From NCBI RefSeq assembly GCF_013177455.1, contig NZ_CP053660.1, positions 806,001 through 870,000 on the forward strand: a stretch of 64,000 nt of DNA, written 5' to 3'. The stretch's first letter is position 1, and each line of letters starts with the position of its first letter. Shown here in pieces: positions 40,783 to 49,820 of this stretch. Below the pieces are notes generated by a model that worked only from the letters and a program-made list of their open reading frames with translations, ran no database searches and was not told the DNA's origin. The translations under genes and the position numbers were made by a program. The DNA is from Nocardioides marmotae. GTDB taxonomy: Bacteria; Actinomycetota; Actinomycetes; Propionibacteriales; Nocardioidaceae.

Positions 40783-42052
40783 ATGGCCAAGGACGCCCGA
40801 CACCACGCACACACCGTGTGCCGGGCTGTCGCGAAGTCCCGGAAGAAGACCCGCGCAGCCGCCACAGCGGACCTGTGGTCGATGTCGGACGAGGACGTCG
40901 AGGCCACCCTCCTGGAGGCCGAGAAGCTCCGCGCGCAGGCCGATGCCCTCGCACTCCGCCTGGTCGCGGAGGCCGACCGGCGGCATGCCGGCGAACGCGC
41001 CGGTGCAACCGACACCGCCTCGTGGTGGGCCCACCGGACCCGGCAGGAGCGGCGGGTGGCCAAGGGCCGGGCCCGGCTCGCGGAGTCCCTCAACCGGCAC
41101 GAGCCCACCTCGGCCGCGCTGGTCGAGGGCGCGATCTCCATCGACCACGCCCGGGTGATCACCTCCTGTGTCGATCGGCTGCCCGAGGACCTGGAGGACC
41201 CCACCGTCCCGGCCCGTGCCGAGCAGCACCTCCTCGACGAGGCGGCGCATCTCGACCCGAAGACGCTGGCGGTGCTCGCCAAGCACGTCCTCACCGTGGT
41301 CGCTCCCGAGGTCGGTGAGGCCCGGGACGCCCGTGCCTTGGAGCGGGAGGAACGGGAGGCCCGCGCGAACGCGTGGCTGACCATGTGCCCCGACGGGAAG
41401 GGCTCGGTCCGCGGGAAGTTCTCGATCCCCGAGCTGCACGCCGCGATGCTCCACAAGACCCTGCTCGCGTACGCCGCACCGAAGCATCAAGCCGCGACCC
41501 GCACCGAAGATCCCGACGCGGCCGAGGAGATCGAGCGCCGGCCATCACCGGAACGGATGGGGGATGCGTTCTGCGAGCTCCTCGAACGGCTCCCCACCGA
41601 CACGCTCCCCAGGCTCGGCGGCCTCAACGCCACCGTCGTCGTCACCCTCGATCACGAGTCCCTCGGCGGTGGGCTCGCGCCGGGGGGTGCTCGACGACGG
41701 CGGCGTCATCTCTGCCGCCACCGCCAGACGCCTCGCATGCGAAGCCGGACTCATCCCGGCCGTCCTTGGCACCAGGTCTGAGCTGCTCGACCTCGGCCGG
41801 AAGACGCGGCTGTTCTCCGGGGCTCAGCGGCGGGGGCTGAACCTGACCCAGCCGACCTGCACCGCGGAAGGTTGCGACTGGCCGGCCCATCTGTGCCACG
41901 CCCACCACGACCAGCCCTGGTCCAGTGGCGGCACGACGGATCTCGCCAACGCCCGCAACCTCTGCCCGCGTCACCACGCCCGGATCCACGACCCGGCCTT
42001 CGAGACCAGCCACCTCCCCGACGGCAAGGTCGCCTTCCACCGGCGGACATAG
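40783..42052 (+). pseudogene. DUF222/HNH endonuclease-like gene, frameshifted
   Basis: Two frames together make one DUF222/13E12-type protein of about 423 residues. The first runs from ATG 40783 through DLWSMSDEDVEATLLEAEKL and VEGAISIDHARVITSCVDRL to LGGLNATVVVTLDHESLGGG. The second continues as GVLDDGGVISAATARRLACE and ends with the HNH motif CHAHHDQPWSSGGTTDLANA, then NLCPRHHARIHD. The switch occurs at a run of six G (41682-41687); removing one G restores the frame. The cause could be a true mutation, a sequencing error or programmed slippage. Such genes are multicopy in Nocardioides-like genomes and lie beside a repeat field, as here. Confidence 0.85.
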
Positions 42053-42090
42053 GCCGACCAGCCGACGGACCAGGTCCGCCCCGCAGTCAG

Positions 42091-42626
42091 ATCCCTCGAC
42101 CACCGCAACCACGGCGGTCGACCCCCGCCCACCGCGAGCCGAGAAGCAGCCGCGCCCAAGCACCCGCACCCCAGCGGCGCGCAACCACGTCCTTCTCAAA
42201 CTCCTTCAACAACGCACCACCCGCGGCCGGACGACCACCCCGAGGCCCTGCGCACCTCACCGGGCCTCGACACGCTCGCCAGGGCTCGCTGCTCGACCAG
42301 CGGAGGCAGGGCGCATCCCTCGACCGCCTCAACCACAACGGTCGACCCCCGCCCACCGCGAGCCGACAGGCAGCCGCGCCCAGGTGCCTCGACCACCCCG
42401 ATGCCCTGCGCACCTCACCGGGCCTCGACACGCTCGCCAGGGCTCGCTGCTCGACCAGCGGGTGGCCGCCAGGGCTCGCTGCTCGACCAGCGGGGGTGGC
42501 CGCCAGGGCTCGCTGCTCGACCAGCGGGGGTGGCCGCCAGGGCTCGCTGCTCGACCAGCGGGTGGCCGCCAGGGCTCGCTGGTCGACCATCGAGGGTGGC
42601 CGCTACGGATCGCTGCTCGATCAGCG
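42091..42626. repeat. REP-like repeat field downstream of the HNH gene
   Basis: Seven copies of AGGGCTCGCTGCTCGACCAG or close variants start at 42281, 42439, 42471, 42505, 42539, 42571 and 42605. The last six are spaced 32-34 bp apart, and each contains the small inverted repeat CGCTG/CAGCG. A segment of about 70 bp at 42091-42160 recurs at 42315-42384, and the piece before the first copy (CCCTGCGCACCTCACCGGGC) recurs 158 bp later. The 665-bp interval 42053-42717 contains no gene I can support. Confidence 0.9.
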
Positions 42627-42717
42627 GAGCAATTAGGCCTGCCGTCCGCGCTCGATCCGGTCGAGACCAGCCGTCGGGAGGAGTGTCCGCGACAAGCTGT
42701 CCGGGTACCGCCTGCGC

Positions 42718-43209
42718 ATGTCGATCCTCACCCTCGCCACCCGGACCGCGTCGGTCATCCGACCGCTGTCGGTCCCCGTGCGCGGGCGCCTCTACCGCCG
42801 CGGGCTGGACCAGCCTGTCGGGCACGCGTACTTCGACCGCGCCGGCACCGACGACGTGGTCGTGACCGAGTCCCGCGAGGCGAGCCTCCTCGGGCCGCAG
42901 GCGCCGGTGCGCGGCCTGACCGTGCATGTCGAGCGCGGCGCGGGCGAGGCGGACCTGACCTTCGTCCTGGCCGCCACCACGTGGAGCCGGGTCAGCCGAC
43001 GCGTGCGCCCGGAGGTGCCGGGGCTGGAGTGGACGATGACCGGCGTGCTGGCCGACCCGGAGGCGGCCGACGGGGCCGACGGGGGAGAGCCGCTGCTCGT
43101 CGCCGCCCGGATGGTCGGCGGGCACACCGCGGAGCTGGCCGTGGCCCGGCAGGGCCAGCCGTGGCAGGAGTTCGGGTGCCTGCTCATCAGCGCCCAGGCG
43201 ACGGCCTGA
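42718..43209 (+). CDS. hypothetical protein
   Basis: 163 residues, soluble. It opens with SILTLATRTASVIRPLSVPV, then HAYFDRAGTDDVVVTESREA, and ends QGQPWQEFGCLLISAQATA. Strand-rich with no signal peptide or known motif; family not recognised. ATG 42718. Its last 34 bases overlap the start of the DksA-like gene, so the two are probably expressed together. Confidence 0.6.
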   Translation: MSILTLATRTASVIRPLSVPVRGRLYRRGLDQPVGHAYFDRAGTDDVVVTESREASLLGPQAPVRGLTVHVERGAGEADLTFVLAATTWSRVSRRVRPEVPGLEWTMTGVLADPEAADGADGGEPLLVAARMVGGHTAELAVARQGQPWQEFGCLLISAQATA

Positions 43210-43574
43210 CCGGCGACGCCGCCGACCACGCCGACGGCGACCACGCCGAGGCCGAGGAGCGGCTGCGGGCCGAGCACGCCCTGGTCAGCCGCCGGCTCGT
43301 GGCCCTGCGCGGCGACTACACCGGCATGGTCGAGGCCTCGCGCGACACCAACGCCGACGACGAGCACGACCCCGAGGGCGCGACCATCGCCTTCGAGCGC
43401 TCCCAGCTCGACACCCTCGTGCAGCAGGCGGTGCGCCGCCTGGCCGAGATCGAGGCGGCGCTGGACCGGCTGGCGGCCGGCACGTACGGCGTGTGCGAGC
43501 GCTGCGGCCGCCCGATCCCGGCCGAGCGCCTCGAGGTCCGCCCCGAGGCCCGCCGCTGCGTCGCCTGCGGATGA
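43176..43574 (+). CDS. DksA/TraR-type zinc finger protein
   Basis: 132 residues. GTG 43176 is chosen because AGGAG lies six bases before it, inside the end of the previous gene. A helical coiled-coil part (EAEERLRAEHALVSRRLVAL, then RSQLDTLVQQAVRRLAEIEA) is followed by the four-Cys zinc finger CERCGRPIPAERL and CVACG. Members bind RNA polymerase through the secondary channel and tune transcription. Acidic residues (DTNADDEHDPEGA) lie near the coiled-coil tip. The stop sits in a short GTGACA-type tandem repeat. Confidence 0.88.
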   Translation: MPAHQRPGDGLTGDAADHADGDHAEAEERLRAEHALVSRRLVALRGDYTGMVEASRDTNADDEHDPEGATIAFERSQLDTLVQQAVRRLAEIEAALDRLAAGTYGVCERCGRPIPAERLEVRPEARRCVACG

Positions 43575-43660
43575 CCCGGTGACAACCCGGTGACAGCCCG
43601 ACGCACATCCACGACGACCCGAGCACCCCGCCGACGCTGGGGGAGGAGGCCCGAGGACCG

Positions 43661-44188
43661 ATGGACCTGGTGATCATGGCCGACACCCACCTGCCCAAGC
43701 GGGCCAAGGACCTGCCCGCCGCGCTGTGGGCGGCGGTCGAGGCGGCCGACGTCGTCGTCCACGCCGGCGACTGGGTCGACGAGGCCACCCTGGACCGGCT
43801 CGAGGAACGCTCCCGGCGGCTCGTGGCCTGCTGGGGCAACAACGACGGCCCGGGCCTGCGGGCGCGGCTGCCCGAGGTCGCCCGGGTGGAGCTCGACGGC
43901 GTACGCCTCGGGGTCGTCCACGAGACCGGCGGCCGGCAGGGGCGCGAGGCCCGCGCCGACGCGGCGTACCCCGACCTCGACGTGCTCGTCTTCGGGCACA
44001 GCCACATCCCCTGGGACACCACCACGCCCCGAGGCCTGCGGCTGCTGAACCCGGGGTCGCCCACCGACCGTCGGCAGCAGCCGCACTGCACCTACCTGAC
44101 CGCCCGGGTCGCCGACGGCGTCCTCGGCGACGTCGCCCTGCACCGGCTCCCGCCCCGCACCGCCACCGCCCCTCGGAGGACGTCGTGA
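43661..44188 (+). CDS. MJ0936/YfcE-type metallophosphoesterase
   Basis: 175 residues. Metal-binding motifs in order: MADTHLP (DxH), VHAGDWV (GD), GNNDG (in place of GNCD), VVHETGG and FGHSHIP (GHxH). The fold matches small phosphodiesterases of the YfcE/MJ0936 group; the physiological substrate is unknown. Its TGA overlaps the GTG of the next gene. Confidence 0.9.
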   Translation: MDLVIMADTHLPKRAKDLPAALWAAVEAADVVVHAGDWVDEATLDRLEERSRRLVACWGNNDGPGLRARLPEVARVELDGVRLGVVHETGGRQGREARADAAYPDLDVLVFGHSHIPWDTTTPRGLRLLNPGSPTDRRQQPHCTYLTARVADGVLGDVALHRLPPRTATAPRRTS

Positions 44189-44910
44189 GATCCACCAACA
44201 CCCTGTCCGCCCTGCCCGCCCGGGTCGGCGGCGCCGTCATCGCCACCGCCGTCCGCGGCCTCGCGGCCGCCCGGCCGGCGGAGAAGCCGATGCACCCGGT
44301 CGGCCGGGTGCTGCGCGGGCGCCTGGAGCGGCGCGGGGTCGAGCCCGGCACGGGGGTGCGGTTCCTCGACGAGCCCGGGATCGACGAGGTGGTCGCCCGG
44401 GAGTCCAAGGGGATCGGCCTCCCCGAGGGCCTGCCCGACATCCACGGCCTCGCGATCAAGGTGCCGCTCGGCGGGGCGAGCCCCGCCGAGGCCGCCGAGG
44501 AGTCGGTCGAGCACGGCCGCCGGCACGCCGACGTGCTGCTCTCGACCAACGGCTGGGGTCCGGTGAGCCGGTTCCTCGTCGTGCCGTCCGCGGGGATGAC
44601 CACGCGTCCACTCACCACGCTGTTCCCCTACCGGGGTCCGCAGGGCGCGGTGCTCCTCGGTGCGCGGTACGTCGCCGAGCACCACGTCGAGCTCGCCGTC
44701 GCCGGCCTCCGCTCGGGCTGGCGGGTCTTCGCCGACCTCCACCTCGAGTCGGTGGACCCGGACAGCGCCGCCGAGGACGACCCGGCGCTGGAGTTCGACG
44801 CGATCCTCAACGAGCTGCCGGGCCTGCCGAACTACCCCTGGGTGCGCCGCGTCCGGGCGCCGTCGTACGCGATCGCGCGTCGCTCCCGCCGCTCCAGCGA
44901 CCAGCAGTAG
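44185..44910 (+). CDS. hypothetical protein coupled to phosphoesterase
   Basis: 241 residues. GTG start inside the phosphoesterase stop (GTGA). Segments such as [39 protein letters not shown] and [10 protein letters not shown] recall the layout of catalase-like folds, but the heme-ligand Tyr and the distal His are not clear, so I leave it unnamed. The last 79 bases overlap the end of the convergent EthD gene, which is unusually long for two real genes. Confidence 0.65.
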   Translation: MRSTNTLSALPARVGGAVIATAVRGLAAARPAEKPMHPVGRVLRGRLERRGVEPGTGVRFLDEPGIDEVVARESKGIGLPEGLPDIHGLAIKVPLGGASPAEAAEESVEHGRRHADVLLSTNGWGPVSRFLVVPSAGMTTRPLTTLFPYRGPQGAVLLGARYVAEHHVELAVAGLRSGWRVFADLHLESVDPDSAAEDDPALEFDAILNELPGLPNYPWVRRVRAPSYAIARRSRRSSDQQ

Positions 44911-45593
44911 CGGCTGGTCGGCGCCAGGTCGAGGCCGCGGTCGGCCCCGAACCGGGAGACGCTGGCCATCATCTGCTCCATCCGCGAGCGCAGCTCGGCG
45001 TCGTCGCCGCCGGTGCCGTAGAACGCGTGCAGGTCGGTGGTGGCCGCCATCGGGAACAGCTCCTCCACGATCGCGCTGACGTACGGCGCGTCCGCGGTCA
45101 CCGGCGCGACCACGACGTTCTGCAGGTAGCCGAAGGTGCCCTGCGTCGCGATCGCCACGGGGGTGTGGTCGACCAGCCAGCGGTGCCGCCACTCGGCCTC
45201 GTCCAGCTCGGCCGGGCGGCGCAGCACCGCCACGTTGGCCAGGGCGTCCGCGCGCACCCCGTCCGGCACCGCGGGCGGCTCCAGCGGCCGGCGCTGCTCG
45301 ACCTCGTAGCCCGCCAGCCTCGCGCCGGACCCGGCGACCGCGCCGGCGAGCGCGTCGGTGACCGCCCCGATGACCGCCCCGGTGGCCGTGTCGCCGGTCC
45401 ACACCGACACGACCGCGCGGACCGGCCCGTCGGGGGAGGCGATCCGCATCGCGTCGGCGACCGGGTCGTCGTCGAGGTTGACCTGGAGCCGGCCGGCCCC
45501 GAGAGCGGCGAGCCGGTCCCGGAGGCCGCCCGCGAGGAGGGCGTCGCGCAGCGGTCCGCTGCCGCCGAGGAGGAGGTACACCAGGGTGGTCAC
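44832..45593 (-). CDS. EthD-domain protein
   Basis: 253 residues. The central part [20 protein letters not shown] followed by [20 protein letters not shown] matches the EthD/dimeric alpha-beta barrel fold, and [13 protein letters not shown] with [11 protein letters not shown] continues it. Such proteins accompany ring-cleaving or ether-degrading oxygenases, but none is nearby. GTG 45593 with a TACGGT box six bases upstream. The conserved-looking tail [20 protein letters not shown] is inside the overlap with the opposite-strand gene, which supports the overlap being real. Confidence 0.8.
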   Translation of the reverse strand: MTTLVYLLLGGSGPLRDALLAGGLRDRLAALGAGRLQVNLDDDPVADAMRIASPDGPVRAVVSVWTGDTATGAVIGAVTDALAGAVAGSGARLAGYEVEQRRPLEPPAVPDGVRADALANVAVLRRPAELDEAEWRHRWLVDHTPVAIATQGTFGYLQNVVVAPVTADAPYVSAIVEELFPMAATTDLHAFYGTGGDDAELRSRMEQMMASVSRFGADRGLDLAPTSRYCWSLERRERRAIAYDGARTRRTQG

Positions 45594-45612
45594 CGGCGGA
45601 CCGTAGCCACTC

Positions 45613-46038
45613 CTAGGTGGTCGCGGGAAGGGTCGCCTCCTCCATGGGGACCGCGACCACGTCCTCGTCGGTCGCCAGGTGCACGACCTCGGCGGGCATG
45701 CCGGCGGTGCGGGCGGCGGCGTAGAGGGTCGCGGCCCAGGCGCGGTCGTCGTCCTCGATGCCGTGCACGCCGGGCCGGGAGCGGAGGAAGGCGACCCGGA
45801 CGCCGGCCGGGAGCGGCCCGTCGCGCAGGTGGCCGAGCAGCCGGCCCAGCTGAGCGGCCACGTCGGCGGGCGGCGGCCCCTCGCAGTCGTCGATCTCCGT
45901 CAGGTGGGCGAAGGGCCGGCCGTCGGGGCCGACGAACATCAGCCAGGTGCTCGCGCGCGTCCAGCCGAGCGGGCGCATCAGCGCGCGCCAGGCTCGCTCG
46001 ACGTCGGTCTGGGTCTCGATCACGGGTGCGAAGGTCAT
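45613..46038 (-). CDS. hypothetical protein
   Basis: 141 residues, soluble and acidic. Segments include [40 protein letters not shown] and [19 protein letters not shown]. Central alpha/beta structure is likely. I do not recognise the family. It ends 19 bp before the EthD gene start on the same strand, so cotranscription is possible. Confidence 0.65.
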   Translation of the reverse strand: MTFAPVIETQTDVERAWRALMRPLGWTRASTWLMFVGPDGRPFAHLTEIDDCEGPPPADVAAQLGRLLGHLRDGPLPAGVRVAFLRSRPGVHGIEDDDRAWAATLYAAARTAGMPAEVVHLATDEDVVAVPMEEATLPATT

Positions 46039-46145
46039 GGCGCGAGCCTGCGCCGATCGCCCCGGGCGTGCTCGCCCGTGACCGTCGCCTGGGGAGGAGC
46101 ACGCCGAGGCGCGCACCTGTGGACGACAGGTGGCCAGGAGACGGC

Positions 46146-47333
46146 TCAGATGACGGAGCGGTAGACCTCGACCGTGCGCTCGGCGATGGTGTCCCAGTCG
46201 AAGGCCGACCGGGCCCGCACGCGGCCCGCGCGGCCCATCTCGGCGGCGCGGGCGGGGTCGGTGGCGAGCTCGGTCAGCGCGGCCGCGAGGTCCGCGACGT
46301 ACCGGTCGGGGTCCACGGGCGTGCCCGTGCCGTCGGTGGCCTGCTCGATCGGCACCAGCAGGCCGGTCTCCCCGTCGACCACGACCTCGGGGATGCCGCC
46401 GGTGGCGGTGGCGACGACGGCGGTCTCGCACGCCATCGCCTCGAGGTTGACGATGCCGAGCGGCTCGTAGACCGACGGGCAGGCGAAGACCGTGGCCGCC
46501 GACAGCAGCGCGACCACGTCGGCGCGGGGCAGCATGTCGCGGATCCACACCACGCCGGTGCGGGTCGCCTGCAGCTCGGCGACCAGCGCGACGACCTCGG
46601 CCTCGATCTCGGGGGTGTCCGGCGCGCCGGCGCACAGCACCACCTGCACCTCGGGCGGCAGCGCGGCGACGGCGCGCAGGAACCACGGCAGCCCCTTCTG
46701 CCGGGTGATCCGCCCGACGAAGACCACCGAGGGCCGGTCCGGGTCGAGGCCGTGGCCGCGGACCCGGTCGGGGTCGGTGACCGGCGACCACAGGTCGGTG
46801 TCGATGCCGTTGTGGACGACGTGGACGCGGGCCGGGTCCACGGCGGGGTACGCCGCCAGCACGTCGTCGCGCATGGCGTGGGAGACCGCGACGACCGCGG
46901 CAGCCGCCTCGTAGGCCGTCCGCTCGGCCCAGCCCGACACGGCGTACCCGCCGCCGAGCTGCTCGGCCTTCCACGGCCGCAGCGGCTCCAGCGAGTGGGC
47001 GGTGACGACGTGCGGGACGCCGTGCAGCAGGCCGGCGAGGTGACCGGCGAGGTTGGCGTACCAGGTGTGGGAGTGCACCAGGTCGGCCCCCGCGCAGGCG
47101 TCGGCCATGGCGAGGTCGACCCCGAGCGTGCGCAGTGCCGGGTTGGCCCCGGTGAGCTCGGCCGGCTCGGCGTACGAGGAGGTCCCCGGCTCCTCCCGCG
47201 GCGCGCCGAAGGCGCGGACCCGGGTGGTCAGGTCCTCGCGGCGGCGCAGCGCCCGGACGAGCTCGGCGACGTGCACGCCGGCCCCACCGTAGATCTCGGG
47301 CGGGTACTCCTTGGTCAGCACATCGACTCGCAC
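46146..47333 (-). CDS. glgM: glycogen/maltose-1-phosphate synthase, GT4 (GlgM/GlgA type)
   Basis: 395 residues, actinobacterial GT4 glycogen synthase. It begins [20 protein letters not shown] and has [41 protein letters not shown] for donor binding, and [18 protein letters not shown] as the E-x7-E retaining signature. Enzymes of this group make maltose-1-phosphate or extend glycogen with ADP-glucose, supplied by GlgC next door. GTG 47333 with TAGGTT seven bases upstream. Divergent from glgC over 36 bp. Confidence 0.93.
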   Translation of the reverse strand: MRVDVLTKEYPPEIYGGAGVHVAELVRALRRREDLTTRVRAFGAPREEPGTSSYAEPAELTGANPALRTLGVDLAMADACAGADLVHSHTWYANLAGHLAGLLHGVPHVVTAHSLEPLRPWKAEQLGGGYAVSGWAERTAYEAAAAVVAVSHAMRDDVLAAYPAVDPARVHVVHNGIDTDLWSPVTDPDRVRGHGLDPDRPSVVFVGRITRQKGLPWFLRAVAALPPEVQVVLCAGAPDTPEIEAEVVALVAELQATRTGVVWIRDMLPRADVVALLSAATVFACPSVYEPLGIVNLEAMACETAVVATATGGIPEVVVDGETGLLVPIEQATDGTGTPVDPDRYVADLAAALTELATDPARAAEMGRAGRVRARSAFDWDTIAERTVEVYRSVI

Positions 47334-47340
47334 GGGCTCG

Positions 47341-47363
47341 AACCTACTGCGGGGGTCTACGCT
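47341..47363. promoter_or_regulatory. face-to-face leaderless promoters of glgM and glgC
   Basis: The minus-strand TAGGTT (47341-47346) serves glgM and the plus-strand TACGCT (47358-47363) serves glgC, seven and six bases from their start codons. The whole intergenic space is 36 bp, so the -35 region of each promoter must lie over the other gene's -10 box or coding start. Confidence 0.5.
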
Positions 47364-47369
47364 CGCCGC

Positions 47370-48626
47370 ATGCGCGCCACGTCACGCAAGAAGGTCCTGG
47401 CCATCGTGCTCGCGGGCGGGGAGGGCAAGCGGCTGATGCCGCTGACGGCCGACCGCGCCAAGCCGGCCGTGCCGTTCGCCGGGATCTACCGGCTCATCGA
47501 CTTCGCGCTCTCCAACGTCGTCAACTCCGGCTACCTCAAGGTCGTGGTGCTGACGCAGTACAAGTCCCACAGCCTCGACCGGCACATCTCGCAGACCTGG
47601 CGGATGTCGACGATGCTCGGCAACTACGTCACCCCGGTGCCGGCGCAGCAGCGGCTCGGCAAGCACTGGTATCTCGGCAGCGGCGATGCGATCTTCCAGT
47701 CGCTCAACCTGATCCGCGACGAGCGGCCCGACACCGTCGTGGTGGTGGGCGCCGACCACGTCTACCGGATGGACTTCGCCCAGATGGTCGCCCAGCACTG
47801 CGAGAGCGGTGCGGCGTGCACGGTCGCGGCCATCCGGCAGCCGATCGGGATCGCCGACCAGTTCGGCGTCATCGACGTGCACCCCGAGGACCCCACCCGC
47901 ATCCGCGACTTCCTGGAGAAGCCGGCCGACCCGGTCGGCCTGCCCGACAGCCCGCACGAGGTGCTGGCCTCGATGGGCAACTACGTCTTCGAGGCCGACG
48001 CGCTCGTGGAGGCCGTGACCCGCGACGCCACCACCACCGGCTCCAAGCACGACATGGGCGCCGACATCGTCCCGGCGTTCGTCCGGCGCTCCCAGGCCGC
48101 GGTCTACGACTACCGCGACAACGTCGTGCCGGGCGCCACCGACCGCGACCGCGGCTACTGGCGCGACGTCGGCACCATCGGCACCTTCTACGCCGCGCAC
48201 ATGGACGTCGTCTCGCCGCTCCCGGTCTTCAACCTCTACAACTTCGACTGGCCGATCTACACCTCGTACGGTCCGCAGCCTCCGGCCAAGGTCGTCCAGG
48301 GCGCCGACGGCGCACCGGCCCGCGTCGACGAGGCGGTCCTCTCACCCGGCTCGGTCGTCAGTGGCGGCACGGTCCTCCGCTCGGTGATCTCCCCGGCCGT
48401 CGGCGTGGCCGCCGGGGCGGTGGTCGAGGGGTCGGTGCTGATGCAGGGCGTGCGGATCGGGCCGGGCGCGGTGGTGCACAACGCGATCCTGGACAAGAAC
48501 GTGGTCGTCCCGGCCGGCGCGCGGGTCGGCGTCGACCACGAGGAGGACCGCGCCCGCGGCTTCCACGTCGAGGACGGGCTCGTGGTCCTCGGCAAGGACC
48601 AGCCCTTCCCCGACCCGCAGGGCTGA
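47370..48626 (+). CDS. glgC: glucose-1-phosphate adenylyltransferase
   Basis: 418 residues, near the usual length. [20 protein letters not shown] is the nucleotide-binding loop with [16 protein letters not shown], and [13 protein letters not shown] holds the metal Asp. FLEKPAD and [10 protein letters not shown] follow, and a C-terminal left-handed beta helix ([19 protein letters not shown]) completes it. It makes ADP-glucose, the committed step of glycogen and of the GlgM/GlgE route. Paired divergently with glgM. Confidence 0.96.
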   Translation: MRATSRKKVLAIVLAGGEGKRLMPLTADRAKPAVPFAGIYRLIDFALSNVVNSGYLKVVVLTQYKSHSLDRHISQTWRMSTMLGNYVTPVPAQQRLGKHWYLGSGDAIFQSLNLIRDERPDTVVVVGADHVYRMDFAQMVAQHCESGAACTVAAIRQPIGIADQFGVIDVHPEDPTRIRDFLEKPADPVGLPDSPHEVLASMGNYVFEADALVEAVTRDATTTGSKHDMGADIVPAFVRRSQAAVYDYRDNVVPGATDRDRGYWRDVGTIGTFYAAHMDVVSPLPVFNLYNFDWPIYTSYGPQPPAKVVQGADGAPARVDEAVLSPGSVVSGGTVLRSVISPAVGVAAGAVVEGSVLMQGVRIGPGAVVHNAILDKNVVVPAGARVGVDHEEDRARGFHVEDGLVVLGKDQPFPDPQG

Positions 48627-48633
48627 GCCGGGG

Positions 48634-49224
48634 TCAGCGCTCCGGGAGGATGCCCGCGGCGCGTGCGGGGGCGGCGTACGCCTCGGCGAGCGAGGCGACG
48701 GTCTCGTGGGCGTTGAGGCCGCTGGGGTTCGGCACGACCCACAGCTCCGCGCCGGCCAGCGGCTCGGGCTGCCGGCCGGGGACCGCCTTGGGCAGGGAGA
48801 AGGCGGCGCGGTACGCCGTGATGCCGGCGACGGCGACCACGTGCGGGCGGGTGCGGCGGACGGTCTCGACGAGCGCGAGCCCGCCGGCGCGGTACTCCTC
48901 GGCGGAGAGCTCGGAGGCCTTCGCGGTCGCGCGGCGGACGACGTTGGTGATCCCGATGCCGCGGGAGCGCAGGTGCTCGCGGTCCTCGTCGGTCATCCCC
49001 GCGGCGGGGTCGATGCGGCGCTCGACGATGCCGGCCGCCAGCAGCGCGGGGTAGAAGCGGTTGCCGGGGTGGGCGAAGTGGGTCTGGGTGGCCGCGGTCC
49101 ACAGGCCGGGGTTGATCCCGACGAAGAGCAGCCGCAGCTCCGGGCCCTCCGGCCCGGGCAGCAGGTCGGGCACCTCCCGGTCGCGGAAGGACTCCAGCTC
49201 CGCGCGGGTGAAGGACGAGGGCAC
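48634..49224 (-). CDS. mug: mismatch-specific uracil/thymine DNA glycosylase (MUG family)
   Basis: 196 residues. LLFVGINPGLWTA contains the catalytic GINPG, HFAHPGNRFYPAL lines the pocket, and VPNPSGLNAH is the DNA-intercalating loop. It removes uracil or ethenocytosine from G mismatches. GTG 49224. Its stop is 7 bp from the glgC stop. The DNA repair neighbours are distant, so no operon is implied. Confidence 0.92.
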   Translation of the reverse strand: MPSSFTRAELESFRDREVPDLLPGPEGPELRLLFVGINPGLWTAATQTHFAHPGNRFYPALLAAGIVERRIDPAAGMTDEDREHLRSRGIGITNVVRRATAKASELSAEEYRAGGLALVETVRRTRPHVVAVAGITAYRAAFSLPKAVPGRQPEPLAGAELWVVPNPSGLNAHETVASLAEAYAAPARAAGILPER

Positions 49225-49282
49225 GCCCCGAGCATGCCAGCGGCGGGTGGAACGCCCGCGGCGCGGGTACCGTCCCAGCGGT

Positions 49283-49765
49283 ATGCGACGTCATCTCGGA
49301 ACCCTCGCCCTGTCCGCCGTCCTCGCCCTCGCCGTGGGCTCGACCGCCGCCTGCGGGGAGGCCGACGGCGATCCGTCGGAGAGCGCCGTCGCCGGCATTC
49401 CCAGCCCCACGCAGGAGACGGTCGACCCCCTCGACGCCGACGGCGTCGAGAGCGTCGAGATCAAGCTGGTGCGCGGCACCGACGTCGGCGGGATCGTCAC
49501 CGCCGAGGCCGTCCCGGTGACCGAGGAGGCGGACCTCGAGGCCTTCCTCGAGCAGTTCGACCCCGCCTTCGCCGAGCAGGTCCGCACCCGGGTGGGCCAG
49601 GTGGTGCTCGGGGAGGAGCAGGGCATCCTCGCGCAGGTCGTGGCGGTGGGCTGCGAGTCGCCGACCTCGGCCACGCTGCGCGGCAACGCCATCCAGACCG
49701 ACGTGCCGAAGTCCTCCGAGGAGTGCCGCGCGCCGGTCACCACCGTCGCGCTCGCCGTCGCCTGA
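49283..49765 (+). CDS. lipoprotein, unknown function
   Basis: 160 residues. A clear lipoprotein signal (LSAVLALAVGSTAAC, lipobox STAAC-GE) is followed by an acidic linker and a small mixed domain (SVEIKLVRGTDVGGIVTAEA, QGILAQVVAVGCESP). Two Cys late in the chain (VGCESP and EECRAP) could form a disulfide. No family recognised. ATG 49283 lies nine bases after TACCGT. Confidence 0.75.
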   Translation: MRRHLGTLALSAVLALAVGSTAACGEADGDPSESAVAGIPSPTQETVDPLDADGVESVEIKLVRGTDVGGIVTAEAVPVTEEADLEAFLEQFDPAFAEQVRTRVGQVVLGEEQGILAQVVAVGCESPTSATLRGNAIQTDVPKSSEECRAPVTTVALAVA

Positions 49766-49820
49766 CCGGTCTCCCGACGGCCCGTCGCCCGGCGCGGCAG
49801 CCCGGGGGTCAGGCGGGGGC

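Noticed and set aside
40783-42052. HNH gene as evidence of a prophage or intron
   Set aside because: No phage structural, integrase or intron features are around. DUF222/HNH genes of this type are common chromosomal genes in actinobacteria.
42281-42626. CRISPR array
   Set aside because: The sequences between repeat cores are themselves repeated, with no unique spacers, and no cas genes are present.
49283-49765. Minus-strand extension of the NAGPA gene over this region
   Set aside because: The plus strand has a clear lipoprotein signal. The opposite frame has no motif and is out of frame with the NAGPA-domain protein.
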